Source of the DNA: an uncultured Acidimicrobiaceae bacterium
GTDB lineage: Bacteria; Actinomycetota; Acidimicrobiia; Spongiisociales; UBA5794
DNA: 64,000 nt
NCBI GenBank assembly: GCA_947259365.1
Contig: CAMYMC010000017.1
Span: 1 to 64,000, forward strand
Direction: 5' to 3'
Shown piece after piece: positions 8,192-15,226 of this stretch. Below the pieces are notes generated by a model that was not told the DNA's origin, did not search any database, and was given only the letters and a program-made list of their open reading frames with translations. Both the position numbers and the translations under genes were made by a program. Positions within the stretch are counted from its first letter, which is position 1. Each line of letters begins with the position of its first letter.

Positions 8192-9216
8192 CTGAACTGC
8201 CTCAGAACTCGGATGTCCGGGTCGAACAGATACCGGAGATCGGTGATGCCGTGGCGCACCATCGCCACCCGGTCGGCTCCCATCCCGAACGCGAAGCCGG
8301 TCACCGCGTCCGGGTCGTAGCCGACGTGCTCGAACACCGCGGGGTGGACCATCCCGCAGCCGAGCAGCTCGATCCACTGGCCGAGGGCGTACGCATGCAT
8401 CTGGGCAGAAGGCTCTGTGAAGGGGAAGTGGTCGGGCTGGAACTTCACCTTCGTCTCCGGTCCGAAGATCTCCCTGGCGAAATAGGCGAGCGTGCCCTTG
8501 AGGTCGGCCAGGGTGATGTCGGTGTCGACGGCGAGCCCCTCGACCTGGTGGAACACCGGGGAATGTGTCGGATCGAGCGCGTCCCGGCGGAACACCCTGC
8601 CGGGAACGACGACATACACCGGCGGGTCCCGCTCCTCCATGTACCGGGCCTGCATCGGCGAGGTGTGGGTCCGGAGCAGCACCTCCTCGTCGGCGTCGCC
8701 GTAGTCGAGGTAGAGCGTGTCCGTTTCGAGGCGCGCGGGGTGCGTCGCCGGGATGTTGAGCGCGGTGAAGTTGTAGAACTCGGTCTCGGCCTCGGGACCG
8801 CGCGCCACGGTGTAGCCGATCGAGGTGAAGATGTCGACGATCTCGTTCATCGTCTCCTCGACGAGGTGAAGCGATCCGTGAGCGGGCACCCGACCCGGCA
8901 GCGTCATGTCGACGCGTTCCCGCTCGAGGATGGTGGCGTCGGTGGCTGCTTCGAGGACGGTGCGGCGCGCCGTGAGCACGCGGGCCATCTCGTCCGCCGT
9001 CTCCTGAATCTGCCGGCCGACGACCCTTCGCGCATCGGGGTCGAGCGTGCCGAGCTCACGCCGCGCCTGAGCAACGAGAGATCGCTTCCCGATCGCCTCG
9101 GCCTCGAGACCGGCGAGCTCCTCGAGGGTTTCTGCGGCCTCGACCTTGTCCGGAAGGGAGGCACGCAGGGCTTCGAGGCGCTCGGTCAGTTCCATGCGGG
9201 CGGAGAGGTTAGTCAT
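8188..9216 (-). CDS. pheS: Phenylalanyl-tRNA synthetase alpha subunit
   Basis: The product is 342 aa, the catalytic alpha subunit. It has an N-terminal coiled-coil arm (about 5-95), then the class II core with the VARGPEAETEFYNF motif 1 region, motif 2 (VVVPGRVFRRDALDPTHSP) and motif 3 (GFAFGMGADRVAMVRHGI). The start is ATG 9216 with GAGGAG immediately upstream; ATG 9195 (MELTERL) is an alternative. Between the upstream methyltransferase gene and this start lies a promoter, a Phe-rich leader ORF and a terminator, so expression is probably attenuated by charged tRNA-Phe. Confidence 0.97.
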   Translation of the reverse strand: MTNLSARMELTERLEALRASLPDKVEAAETLEELAGLEAEAIGKRSLVAQARRELGTLDPDARRVVGRQIQETADEMARVLTARRTVLEAATDATILERERVDMTLPGRVPAHGSLHLVEETMNEIVDIFTSIGYTVARGPEAETEFYNFTALNIPATHPARLETDTLYLDYGDADEEVLLRTHTSPMQARYMEERDPPVYVVVPGRVFRRDALDPTHSPVFHQVEGLAVDTDITLADLKGTLAYFAREIFGPETKVKFQPDHFPFTEPSAQMHAYALGQWIELLGCGMVHPAVFEHVGYDPDAVTGFAFGMGADRVAMVRHGITDLRYLFDPDIRVLRQFR

Positions 9217-9258
9217 CGCTCCTCGTGGTCACTCGTGGCTCCATTGGCTGGTGTGCAC

Positions 9259-9287
9259 AAGAGAAAGCCCGGGCCGAGGGCCCGGGC
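9259..9287 (-). terminator. Attenuator terminator in the pheST leader
   Basis: A perfect 9-bp stem (9279-9287 with 9267-9275, arms GCCCGGGCC and GGCCCGGGC) with a 3-nt loop is followed on the minus strand by TTTCTCTT. It lies after the Phe-rich leader ORF and about 50 nt before the pheS start. That is the placement expected for an attenuator, not for the end of an operon. A GC-rich segment inside the leader ORF (about 9330-9343) could pair imperfectly with the first arm as an antiterminator. Confidence 0.72.
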
Positions 9288-9311
9288 GCTGCCTGTCGAT
9301 GGTGACTCGTG

Positions 9312-9377
9312 TCACATGCGGCCGCCCAAGCCCCGGGGCCCGGTAAACGCGAAGGCGAATCGGCGGTCTGTGGTCAC
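9312..9377 (-). CDS. Putative Phe-rich leader peptide of pheST (21 aa)
   Basis: This is a 22-codon ORF from GTG 9377 to TGA 9312. Its residues 7-11 are FAFAF, encoded by TTC GCC TTC GCG TTT. The N-terminus is MTTDRR and the C-terminus is a Gly/Arg-rich GPRGLGGRM. The start lies 9 nt after a TACAGT -10 box, so translation may begin leaderless at the transcription start; no Shine-Dalgarno is seen. A terminator hairpin follows 24 nt after the stop. Ribosome stalling at the Phe codons when tRNA-Phe is uncharged would be the control step, as with E. coli pheM. It is too short for homology evidence; the call rests on Phe clustering plus the flanking promoter and terminator. Confidence 0.65.
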   Translation of the reverse strand: MTTDRRFAFAFTGPRGLGGRM

Positions 9378-9386
9378 GACGCTGGA

Positions 9387-9415
9387 ACTGTATCCCTGGG
9401 ATCACCCGTCGGCAA
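9387..9415 (-). promoter_or_regulatory. Predicted pheST promoter
   Basis: On the minus strand, TTGCCG (9410-9415) and TACAGT (9387-9392) are separated by exactly 17 bp. The promoter overlaps the 3' end of the upstream rRNA methyltransferase gene (stop at 9402-9404) and would start transcription at or near the GTG of the Phe leader ORF. Confidence 0.6.
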
Positions 9416-10169
9416 GAACGGGAGGCTGCGCCGGCCGGTACCTGGTTCGCTCGTACAGGGCGATGGCACCGGCAACCGCTGCGTTGAGTGACTCGGCACC
9501 TCCCGGCATCGGGATCGTGAGACGTCGGGCCGCAGCTGCGGCGAGTCCCGCAGGGAGACCGTGTGCCTCGCCACCGACGATGATCGCCACCGGTCCCGAG
9601 TTGGCGAGGACAAGTCCCGGCGGGTCCCCTCCGGCGACCACGAGCGCCACCGTGTCGAGACCGGCTGCAATGAGCGTGTCGATCCCCGCAGCGGAAACCG
9701 GTGGCATCTGCCAGTGGGCACCGGCGGCCGCCCGCAGCACCTTGGGTGACCAGAGATCGACGGCGCCCGGGAACACCGCCGTCTGCATGCCGAGTGCCGA
9801 CGCGGTGCGCAACAGCGTCCCAGCGTTGCCGGGATCGGCGACGCCGGCGAGGACCAGGGTGTCCCGGGCCTGCAAGGCCGCGGCCTCGGGGATCCGGACC
9901 ACGGCGACGGGCCCCCGAGGGTTCTCCGTCGCCGCTACGGCCCGAAGGACGCGGTCGGAGACCAGGTAGATCTCGACAGCGGGATCGATGCTCGCCTCCT
10001 CACCCTCCCGGGCGAGCACGAGGTCGAACTGGGCGCCGGCTCTGGTCGCCAGGTCGACGGCGTGGGGGCCCTCGATGATCGTACGGCGCTCACGCTTCCG
10101 GACTTCGGCGCGGTGCAGCCGCACCGTGGCCTTGATCGTCGGGTTCGCCGTGGAGGTGATGACCTTCAC
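9402..10169 (-). CDS. TrmH/SpoU-family RNA methyltransferase
   Basis: The product is 255 aa, an AdoMet-dependent 2'-O-ribose methyltransferase of the SPOUT class, most likely acting on 23S rRNA. An N-terminal substrate-binding domain (about 1-95, ANPTIKATVRLHRAEVRKRE ... IEGPH) is followed by the knotted catalytic domain. The latter has motif 1 (VADPGNAGTLLRTASALG), motif 2 (IIVGGEAHGLP) and motif 3 (IPMPGGAESLNAAVAGAI). The start is GTG 10169 (VKVITSTANP), as no ATG fits the homology. It lies 31 nt downstream of rplT, the usual place between rplT and pheST in actinobacteria. Whether the target is G2251 or another position cannot be decided here. Confidence 0.9.
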   Translation of the reverse strand: MKVITSTANPTIKATVRLHRAEVRKRERRTIIEGPHAVDLATRAGAQFDLVLAREGEEASIDPAVEIYLVSDRVLRAVAATENPRGPVAVVRIPEAAALQARDTLVLAGVADPGNAGTLLRTASALGMQTAVFPGAVDLWSPKVLRAAAGAHWQMPPVSAAGIDTLIAAGLDTVALVVAGGDPPGLVLANSGPVAIIVGGEAHGLPAGLAAAAARRLTIPMPGGAESLNAAVAGAIALYERTRYRPAQPPVLADG

Positions 10170-10200
10170 CGCGCCGGTGCCTTCGCGACCGACGGGGGGA

Positions 10201-10557
10201 TCACGTCGTTGCGTCGGTGGCGACCTCGACGAGGCGGGCAAACGCCGCCGGATCGCTCACGGCCAATTCCGCGAGCATCTTGCGATCGACGTCCACCTCG
10301 GCGGCTTTGAGACCTGCGATGAGCCGGCTGTACGTCGTGCCGTTCTCCCGTGCCGCAGCGTTGATCCGCGTGATCCAGAGCCGGCGGAAGTCGCCCTTGC
10401 GCGCCCGGCGATCGCGGTACGCGTCCTGGAGCGCGTGCATCGTCTGTTCCCGGGCCGTGCGGTACCGGCGGCTCCGCGCCCCCTTGTAGCCCGAGGCGCG
10501 TTCCATCACCTTGCGTCGCTTTTTGCGCGCGTTGACCGCTCTCTTGACTCGTGCCAT
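10201..10557 (-). CDS. rplT: 50S ribosomal protein L20
   Basis: The product is 118 aa. It starts [18 protein letters not shown] and carries the strongly basic N-terminal tail and globular domain ([40 protein letters not shown]) of bacterial L20, an early assembly protein that binds 23S rRNA. Length is normal for the family. It is the third gene of the infC-rpmI-rplT operon, 11 nt after rpmI. In Bacillus, L20 represses this operon through the infC leader; the leader hairpins found upstream of infC here would allow a similar loop, though that is inference. Confidence 0.98.
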   Translation of the reverse strand: MARVKRAVNARKKRRKVMERASGYKGARSRRYRTAREQTMHALQDAYRDRRARKGDFRRLWITRINAAARENGTTYSRLIAGLKAAEVDVDRKMLAELAVSDPAAFARLVEVATDATT

Positions 10558-10568
10558 GGCTGCTTCTC

Positions 10569-10763
10569 CTAGCGCCCGAGCAGGCGTCCGGCCCGCTTGG
10601 CGTTGGCTCCGGTGAGGGTCGACGTGCCGGCGACGCGGCGCCAGCGGCGAGCGGACTTCTTGTGCCTGTTGTGACCGCGCCACGCGTTGCGCCGCTGGAT
10701 CTTGCCGCTACCCGTGACCTTGAGCCGCTTGGCGGCGCCCTTGTGCGTCTTCTGCTTTGGCAC
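10569..10763 (-). CDS. rpmI: 50S ribosomal protein L35
   Basis: The product is 64 aa, very basic ([20 protein letters not shown], then [17 protein letters not shown]), matching bacterial L35 in length and sequence. The start codon is GTG 10763, three bases after the infC stop. The middle position between infC and rplT is the universal arrangement. Confidence 0.98.
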   Translation of the reverse strand: MPKQKTHKGAAKRLKVTGSGKIQRRNAWRGHNRHKKSARRWRRVAGTSTLTGANAKRAGRLLGR

Positions 10764-10766
10764 GTC

Positions 10767-11420
10767 TCACTCTCCTGACCCGGTTTCGTCGTCACCACCG
10801 CCGGGTCCGGCCTCGGGCGCCGGTGCGGCGTCTTCCACAACGGCGGGCACCTGGGCCTCGTCTGCTGGCTCCTCGTCCCGTTCCCGGCGTTCGCTGTGTC
10901 CGGTATCACGGCGTTTCACGGGCGCGAGCACCATCGTCATCTGCCGTCCGTCGAGTCGCGGCATGAGCTCGATCTCGCCGTACTCTTCGACCAGCTCGGC
11001 GAGCCGGCTCAGGATCGCCGCCCCGATCTCGGGGTGGGTGACCTCACGGCCTCTGAACCGCATCGTGCACTTCACCTTGTCGCCCTCGCCGAGGAACCGC
11101 TCGACCCGCTGCCGTTTCACCTCGAAGTCCGCTTCCCCGATCTTGGGGCGGAACTGGACCTCCTTGATGACCGTCCGAGTCTGCTTCTTGCGGGCCTCCC
11201 GGGCCCTGACCGACTGCTCGTACTTGTACTTCCCGTAGTCCATGAGACGGACGACGGGTGGCCTGGCATCGGCTGCGACCTCGACGAGATCGAGTGCGAG
11301 CTGGTCCGCCAGCCAACGGGCCTCCTCGATGCTCTTGATCCCGATCTGGCCGCCGTCCGGGTCGACCAGCCGCACCTCCCGGGCGCGAATCCGGTCGTTG
11401 ACCCTCGGCTCTTTGGCGAT
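10767..11420 (-). CDS. infC: Translation initiation factor IF-3 with AUC start codon
   Basis: The product is 217 aa. IF-3 binds the 30S subunit, checks initiator tRNA and start codon, and keeps subunits apart. The N-domain begins IAKEPRVNDRIRAREVRLV. The C-domain contains FRPKIGEADFEVKRQR and GDKVKCTMRFRGRE. A C-terminal acidic Ala/Glu/Gly-rich tail (about 45 aa) follows, as often in actinobacteria. The start is set at ATC 11418-11420 because an AGGAGG (11430-11435) lies 9 nt upstream and homology starts there. IF-3 genes commonly use a non-canonical start so that IF-3 discriminates against its own mRNA. An in-frame GTG at 11567 would add 49 residues, but that stretch is made of leader hairpins and looks untranslated. 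Confidence 0.93.
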   Translation of the reverse strand: MAKEPRVNDRIRAREVRLVDPDGGQIGIKSIEEARWLADQLALDLVEVAADARPPVVRLMDYGKYKYEQSVRAREARKKQTRTVIKEVQFRPKIGEADFEVKRQRVERFLGEGDKVKCTMRFRGREVTHPEIGAAILSRLAELVEEYGEIELMPRLDGRQMTMVLAPVKRRDTGHSERRERDEEPADEAQVPAVVEDAAPAPEAGPGGGDDETGSGE

Positions 11421-11477
11421 GGGACGGAACCTCCTGGTCGTCGTTGTGTCTGCCGTGGCGACGGGCCGCCCCACATA

Positions 11478-11534
11478 GAAAAGGGCAGCACGCGAAGGTG
11501 CTGCCGTGGTGTCGTGACCTCGGCGCACGACACC
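11478..11534 (-). promoter_or_regulatory. infC leader hairpin plus terminator (attenuator-like)
   Basis: Reading the minus strand, a 9-bp perfect stem (11526-11534 with 11508-11516, loop 9 nt) is followed two bases later by an 8-bp stem (11498-11505 with 11484-11491, loop 6 nt). The second stem runs straight into CTTTTCT. The second element has the form of an intrinsic terminator about 60 nt before the infC start. Together they suggest premature termination control of the infC operon, possibly by L20, as known in Bacillus; no L20-binding motif was verified. Confidence 0.55.
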
Positions 11535-11586
11535 GGTCGTGGCCGGGTGGGAAGCAGCCGCCTCCACTTGTTCGATTGTGGGCGGG

Positions 11587-11614
11587 ATTATACGGTCGCG
11601 CCGCGCGGTGTCAA
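11587..11614 (-). promoter_or_regulatory. Consensus promoter of the infC-rpmI-rplT operon
   Basis: On the minus strand, TTGACA (11609-11614) and TATAAT (11587-11592) are both perfect sigma-70 consensus with a 16-bp spacer. The -35 box contains the TGA stop codon of ribH (11611-11613), so the translation operon starts exactly where the riboflavin operon ends. Predicted transcription starts near 11580, giving a leader of about 160 nt. Confidence 0.85.
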
Positions 11615-12081
11615 CGCGGCCCGATCACCTTCAACGCCCGTGCCGATATGAGCGCCGCAGCCGCCGCCTCCGCCCCCTTGTTCCCCGGACCGGGAGCAGA
11701 ACGCGCCCGGGCGTGGGCAGGATCCCGCACGGTGAGCAGCCCAAACGCCACCGGAACCCCGGTGTCGAGCATGACTCGCATCAGGCCCTCGCTCGCCGTG
11801 TGGGCAACGTGCTCGTAATGGTCCGTCTCTCCTTCGATGACCGCGCCGAGCGCGATGACGGCGTCGTATCCGGCCGCGGCGAGTCGTTGCGCGAACAGCG
11901 GCAGCTCGAAGGCACCGGGAGCATCGAACTCGTCACACACCGTGACCCCGGCTCGGCGGCAGACCTCTCTCGCCCCGTCGAGGAGACCGGCGGTGATCTC
12001 ACCGTTGAACTCGGACCGGAGGATCGCGACGCGAAGCCCGCTCCCGTCGATCTGGTGCTGCGGAGCCGGCTCAGTGCCCAT
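11611..12081 (-). CDS. ribH: 6,7-dimethyl-8-ribityllumazine synthase
   Basis: The product is 156 aa. It condenses the ribBA product with aminoribityl-pyrimidinedione, the penultimate step of riboflavin synthesis. Motifs: RSEFNGEIT, DAPGAFELP, GAVIEGETDHYEHVAH with the catalytic His, PVAFGLLTVRD and NKGAEAAAAAL. The ATG at 12081 overlaps the ribBA stop by 11 nt; the frame extends further upstream but homology starts just after this ATG. It is the last gene of the rib operon. Its stop codon lies inside the -35 element of the infC promoter. Confidence 0.96.
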   Translation of the reverse strand: MGTEPAPQHQIDGSGLRVAILRSEFNGEITAGLLDGAREVCRRAGVTVCDEFDAPGAFELPLFAQRLAAAGYDAVIALGAVIEGETDHYEHVAHTASEGLMRVMLDTGVPVAFGLLTVRDPAHARARSAPGPGNKGAEAAAAALISARALKVIGPR

Positions 12082-13285
12082 CGTTGCCGGGGAAGAGGTG
12101 GCCGAGCTTGCGGGCCTTGGTGCGAAGGTACTCGCTCGGTGGAGCCGTCGAGTCGATGATGTGGGGCACCCGCTCATCCACCTCGATGCCGAGCGCCTCG
12201 AGCTGGCGTACCTTCTCCGGGTTGTTCGTCATGAGCCGGACCCCGGAGACCTTCAGGTCGTGGAGGATCTGGCCGGCGACACCGTAGTGCCTCGCATCCG
12301 CGGAGAAGCCCAGCTCGAGGTTCGCCTCCACGGTGTCGAGCCCCTGGTCTTGGAGCCGGTAGGCCTTGAGCTTGCCGAGGAGCCCGATCCCCCTCCCCTC
12401 GTGGCCCCGGGTGTAGACGATGACGCCTTCGCCCTCGGCAGCGATCGCCGCCATCGCGTCGAAGAGCTGCTCGCGACAGTCACAGCGCATGCTGCCGAAC
12501 GTGTCCCCGGTGAGGCATTCGGAGTGGATCCGGGTGAGGACGTTTCGCTTGCCGGCGACGTCGCCGCGAACGAGTGCCACCTGTTCCGCCGAGTCGTGGG
12601 ACGTGCGGTACCCCAAGATCCGAAACTCGCCGTGAGGAGTCGGGATCGTGGTCTCGACTTCGCGGCTGAGGATCGCCTCGCTCTGCCATCGGTGGCTGAC
12701 GAGCTCCTTGATCGTGATGAGCGGTATGTCATGGGCGGTGGCGAACTCGTGGAGCTGTTCGCCGCGGGCCATCGTGCCGTCGTCGTTGACGACCTCGCAC
12801 AACGCACCGGCCGGATAGCAGCCGGCGAGACGCGCCAGGTCGACGGCAGCCTCGGTGTGGCCCGGTCGGACGAGCACACCGCCCGGGCGGTAGCGGAGCG
12901 GGAAGATGTGCCCGGGTCGGGCGAGGTCGTTGGGCTTGGATCGAGGATCGACGACCGCCTGGATCGTCGCGGCGCGGTCGGCGGCGGAGATACCGGTCGT
13001 CGTCCCGTGCACGAAGTCGATCGACACGGTGAATGCGGTCTTGTGGGAGTCGGTGTTCTCCAGCACCATGAGGGGAAGCCCCAACTCGTCGAGCCGCTCG
13101 CCGACGACGGGAAGACACACGAGCCCGCTCGTGTGGCGCACCATGAACGCGATCTTCTCCTCGGTGGCGTGCTCGGCGGCGATGATGAGATCGCCTTCGT
13201 TCTCGCGATCCTCGTCGTCGACCACGAGGACGAAGCCCCCGGCCCGAATGGCCTCGATGGCATCCTCGACCCCGGCCCAGCTCAT
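12071..13285 (-). CDS. ribBA: Bifunctional DHBP synthase / GTP cyclohydrolase II
   Basis: The product is 404 aa and supplies both precursors of riboflavin. The N-terminal half (about 1-200) is 3,4-dihydroxy-2-butanone-4-phosphate synthase with the acidic loop DDEDRENEGD (23-32) and TSGLVC. The C-terminal half (about 205-404) is GTP cyclohydrolase II with the zinc ligands in HSECLTGDTFGSMRCDC (three Cys, spacing 11 and 2) and the YTRGHEGRGIGL motif. Both active sites look intact. The start ATG 13285 shares ATGA with the ribE stop. Confidence 0.97.
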   Translation of the reverse strand: MSWAGVEDAIEAIRAGGFVLVVDDEDRENEGDLIIAAEHATEEKIAFMVRHTSGLVCLPVVGERLDELGLPLMVLENTDSHKTAFTVSIDFVHGTTTGISAADRAATIQAVVDPRSKPNDLARPGHIFPLRYRPGGVLVRPGHTEAAVDLARLAGCYPAGALCEVVNDDGTMARGEQLHEFATAHDIPLITIKELVSHRWQSEAILSREVETTIPTPHGEFRILGYRTSHDSAEQVALVRGDVAGKRNVLTRIHSECLTGDTFGSMRCDCREQLFDAMAAIAAEGEGVIVYTRGHEGRGIGLLGKLKAYRLQDQGLDTVEANLELGFSADARHYGVAGQILHDLKVSGVRLMTNNPEKVRQLEALGIEVDERVPHIIDSTAPPSEYLRTKARKLGHLFPGNDGH

Positions 13286-13890
13286 CGGTGTGCCTCCAGC
13301 ATTCGTTCTACGTACTTTGCGATGACGTCGACTTCGAGATTGACCCGATCCCCTCGCGACCTGGCACCGAGCACCGTGACCTCGAGCGTGTGCGGGATCA
13401 AGACGACCTCGAACCATGCCGGTTCGGCGTCGACGTCGGCGACGGCGGTGACGGTGAGGCTGACGCCGTCGACGGTGATCGATCCCTTCTCCACGACGTA
13501 CCGGCTGAGCGCCGACGGCAGGCTGATACGGTGACGCTCCGACTCGCCCTCAGGGTGCCTGGTCAGGACCTCGCCCACCCCGTCGACATGGCCCTGGACG
13601 ACGTGGCCGTCGAACCGCCCGCCCACGGGCGTCGGCCGCTCGAGGTCGACGGCGTCCCCCGGTCCGAGCCCACCGAGGTTGGACCGCTGCAGCGTCTCGG
13701 CCACGGCGTCCACCGTGAAGGCTCCATCGTCGACGGCGATGGCGGTCAAACAGACCCCGTTGACGGACACCGAGTCCCCGATTCGGAGCTCGCCGGCCGT
13801 CGCAGGAGCCTCGATGACAAGTCGGGCGCCGCGCTCGGTGGCGGCGGTCGACGCCACCGTGCCCAGCTCGGTCACGATGCCGGTGAACAT
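13282..13890 (-). CDS. ribE: Riboflavin synthase alpha chain
   Basis: The product is 202 aa. It dismutates two lumazine molecules to riboflavin. Two tandem lumazine-binding repeats are visible: MFTGIVTELG ... GDSVSVNGVCLTA and GHVVQGHVDGVGEV ... GSITVDGVSLTVT. The N-terminal MFTGI needed for the trimer contact is present. The ATG at 13890 overlaps the ribD stop by one base (TGATG). The gene is called ribE or ribC depending on nomenclature. Confidence 0.96.
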   Translation of the reverse strand: MFTGIVTELGTVASTAATERGARLVIEAPATAGELRIGDSVSVNGVCLTAIAVDDGAFTVDAVAETLQRSNLGGLGPGDAVDLERPTPVGGRFDGHVVQGHVDGVGEVLTRHPEGESERHRISLPSALSRYVVEKGSITVDGVSLTVTAVADVDAEPAWFEVVLIPHTLEVTVLGARSRGDRVNLEVDVIAKYVERMLEAHR

Positions 13891-14993
13891 CACTCGACCC
13901 CCCGGGAGGGGCGGGCGTCGATGCGGACGTCGGTTCCGACGAGCCGCGCCGAGACGACGTCGAAGCCCGTGAGGTCGGAGAGAGTCGTGAACTCGCCTTC
14001 GAACAGAGGTCGCCCGACGCCTCCGGCGATCCCGCCGCCGAAGTAGAGGACGAAGACGTCCACGAGGTCGGCGCCAAGCAGCGACGCCGCCAGCGTGGGG
14101 CCGCCCTCGACGAGGAGATCCACGACGCCCCTGCCGCCGAGATCCTTCATCATCGCCGCGAGGTCGACCCCCGTCGGGTGCCACAGCACCTCGAGCTCGA
14201 CGCCGTCGCCGAGGTCACCGCGGCGCTGCGGCGAGTACACGAGGGGTCGGCGTGTGAATACGGCGGCCGTCTCCGGCAGCGGGTGGTGCCCCGCCACCAC
14301 GATGGGACGGGGCTGGGGACCGGTGAAGCCATCGAGACGCACGTCGAGGCGGGGGTCGTCGACACGCAACGTGCCTGCGCCCACCATCACCGCGTCGCTC
14401 TCCGCCCGCAGCTGGTGGGCGTCGGCCCGAGCAGCCTCCCCGGTGATCCACTGCGAGGTCCCGTCGGCGGCAGCCGTCTGGCCGTCGAGGGTGGCCGCCA
14501 GCTTGAGCGTCACCCGGGGCCTGCCGGTGCGGCGGTGATGGAAATAGCCCGGGTCCATCGTCTCGACCGCGCCAGCGAGCACACCGACGTCCACCGTGAG
14601 TCCGGCTTCTCGCAGCCGGCGGATTCCCGCCCCGGCAACATGGGGGTCCGGGTCGACGGCGCCGACGACCACCCGGGCGATACCGGCGGCGAGGATGACC
14701 TCGGTGCAGGGGCCGGTCCGGCCGTGATGGTCGCAGGGCTCGAGGGTCACGACGAGCGTGCCACCTGCCGCGGCGGCGCCGGCGCGCTCGAGCGCGGCGG
14801 CCTCGGCATGGGGTTCGCCCGGCGATTCGTGAACGGCTTCGCTCGCGAGCAACCCGTCTGCGGTCAGGACGATTGCGCCCACCCGCGGATTCGGATGCGG
14901 GTGCGTCGTGCGGGCTGCATCGACGGCACGAGCCATCCACTCCGCCGCGGGGCGCTCACCGGCTCGATTGTCGGCGTTCGCGCGTCGCGACAC
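13890..14993 (-). CDS. ribD: Riboflavin biosynthesis deaminase/reductase
   Basis: The product is 367 aa, bifunctional. The N-terminal cytidine-deaminase-type domain (about 1-145) has the zinc site HAE (62-64), PC (Cys87) and Cys96. The C-terminal reductase domain (about 150-367) has the NADPH-binding region VTLKLAATLDGQ and VEGGPTLAASL. The start is GTG 14993, chosen because AGGAG (14999-15003) lies five bases upstream and overlaps the end of the FMN riboswitch. It is the first gene of ribD-ribE-ribBA-ribH. The riboswitch therefore can shut translation as well as transcription when FMN is plentiful. Confidence 0.95.
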   Translation of the reverse strand: MSRRANADNRAGERPAAEWMARAVDAARTTHPHPNPRVGAIVLTADGLLASEAVHESPGEPHAEAAALERAGAAAAGGTLVVTLEPCDHHGRTGPCTEVILAAGIARVVVGAVDPDPHVAGAGIRRLREAGLTVDVGVLAGAVETMDPGYFHHRRTGRPRVTLKLAATLDGQTAAADGTSQWITGEAARADAHQLRAESDAVMVGAGTLRVDDPRLDVRLDGFTGPQPRPIVVAGHHPLPETAAVFTRRPLVYSPQRRGDLGDGVELEVLWHPTGVDLAAMMKDLGGRGVVDLLVEGGPTLAASLLGADLVDVFVLYFGGGIAGGVGRPLFEGEFTTLSDLTGFDVVSARLVGTDVRIDARPSRGVE

Positions 14994-15000
14994 GTGCGCT

Positions 15001-15112
15001 CCTTCTCCCATCCGGACTGTCACCGTCGGCCCCGGAGTTCCACCGGATCCACCCCATCGCATGGGGGTCGCGGGCTCTCACCGCCGGTCGGGAATTTCAC
15101 CCTGCCCCGAAG
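15001..15112 (-). promoter_or_regulatory. FMN riboswitch (RFN element)
   Basis: Minus-strand reading gives the conserved blocks in order: CTTCGGGGCAGGGTGAAATT, CCCGACCGGCGGTGAGAG, CCCGCGA, a variable hairpin (CCCCATGCGATGGGG), GGATCCGGTGGAACTCCGGGG, CCGACGGTGACAGTC and CGGATGGGAGAAGG. The 3' end runs into the ribD Shine-Dalgarno (AGGAG, 14999-15003), and no terminator hairpin lies between, so control is probably translational. A TACACT (15141-15146) is a possible -10 box upstream, without a convincing -35. Confidence 0.97.
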
Positions 15113-15226
15113 GAGGCGTTGTTCTCACCTGCTGGCGCACAGTGTAGACGCATCCGGCCCGCGCCCCGTTCGGGCGGCTGGGCGGCGGGGCGGTGCCGGG
15201 TTGTGGAGTCGCTCGGGGCGTTGGCC

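Noticed and set aside
9217-9401. T-box riboswitch upstream of pheS
   Set aside because: No T-box consensus (such as the UGGNACC bulge) on the minus strand; the elements present fit a leader-peptide attenuator instead.
9384-9410. Plus-strand GGAAC as an ECF-type -35
   Set aside because: There is no plus-strand gene downstream, and the sequence is better explained by the minus-strand promoter.
11421-11567. N-terminal extension of IF-3 from GTG 11567
   Set aside because: The stretch is made of two strong hairpins with a U-run, and the only good Shine-Dalgarno is at 11430-11435 before ATC.
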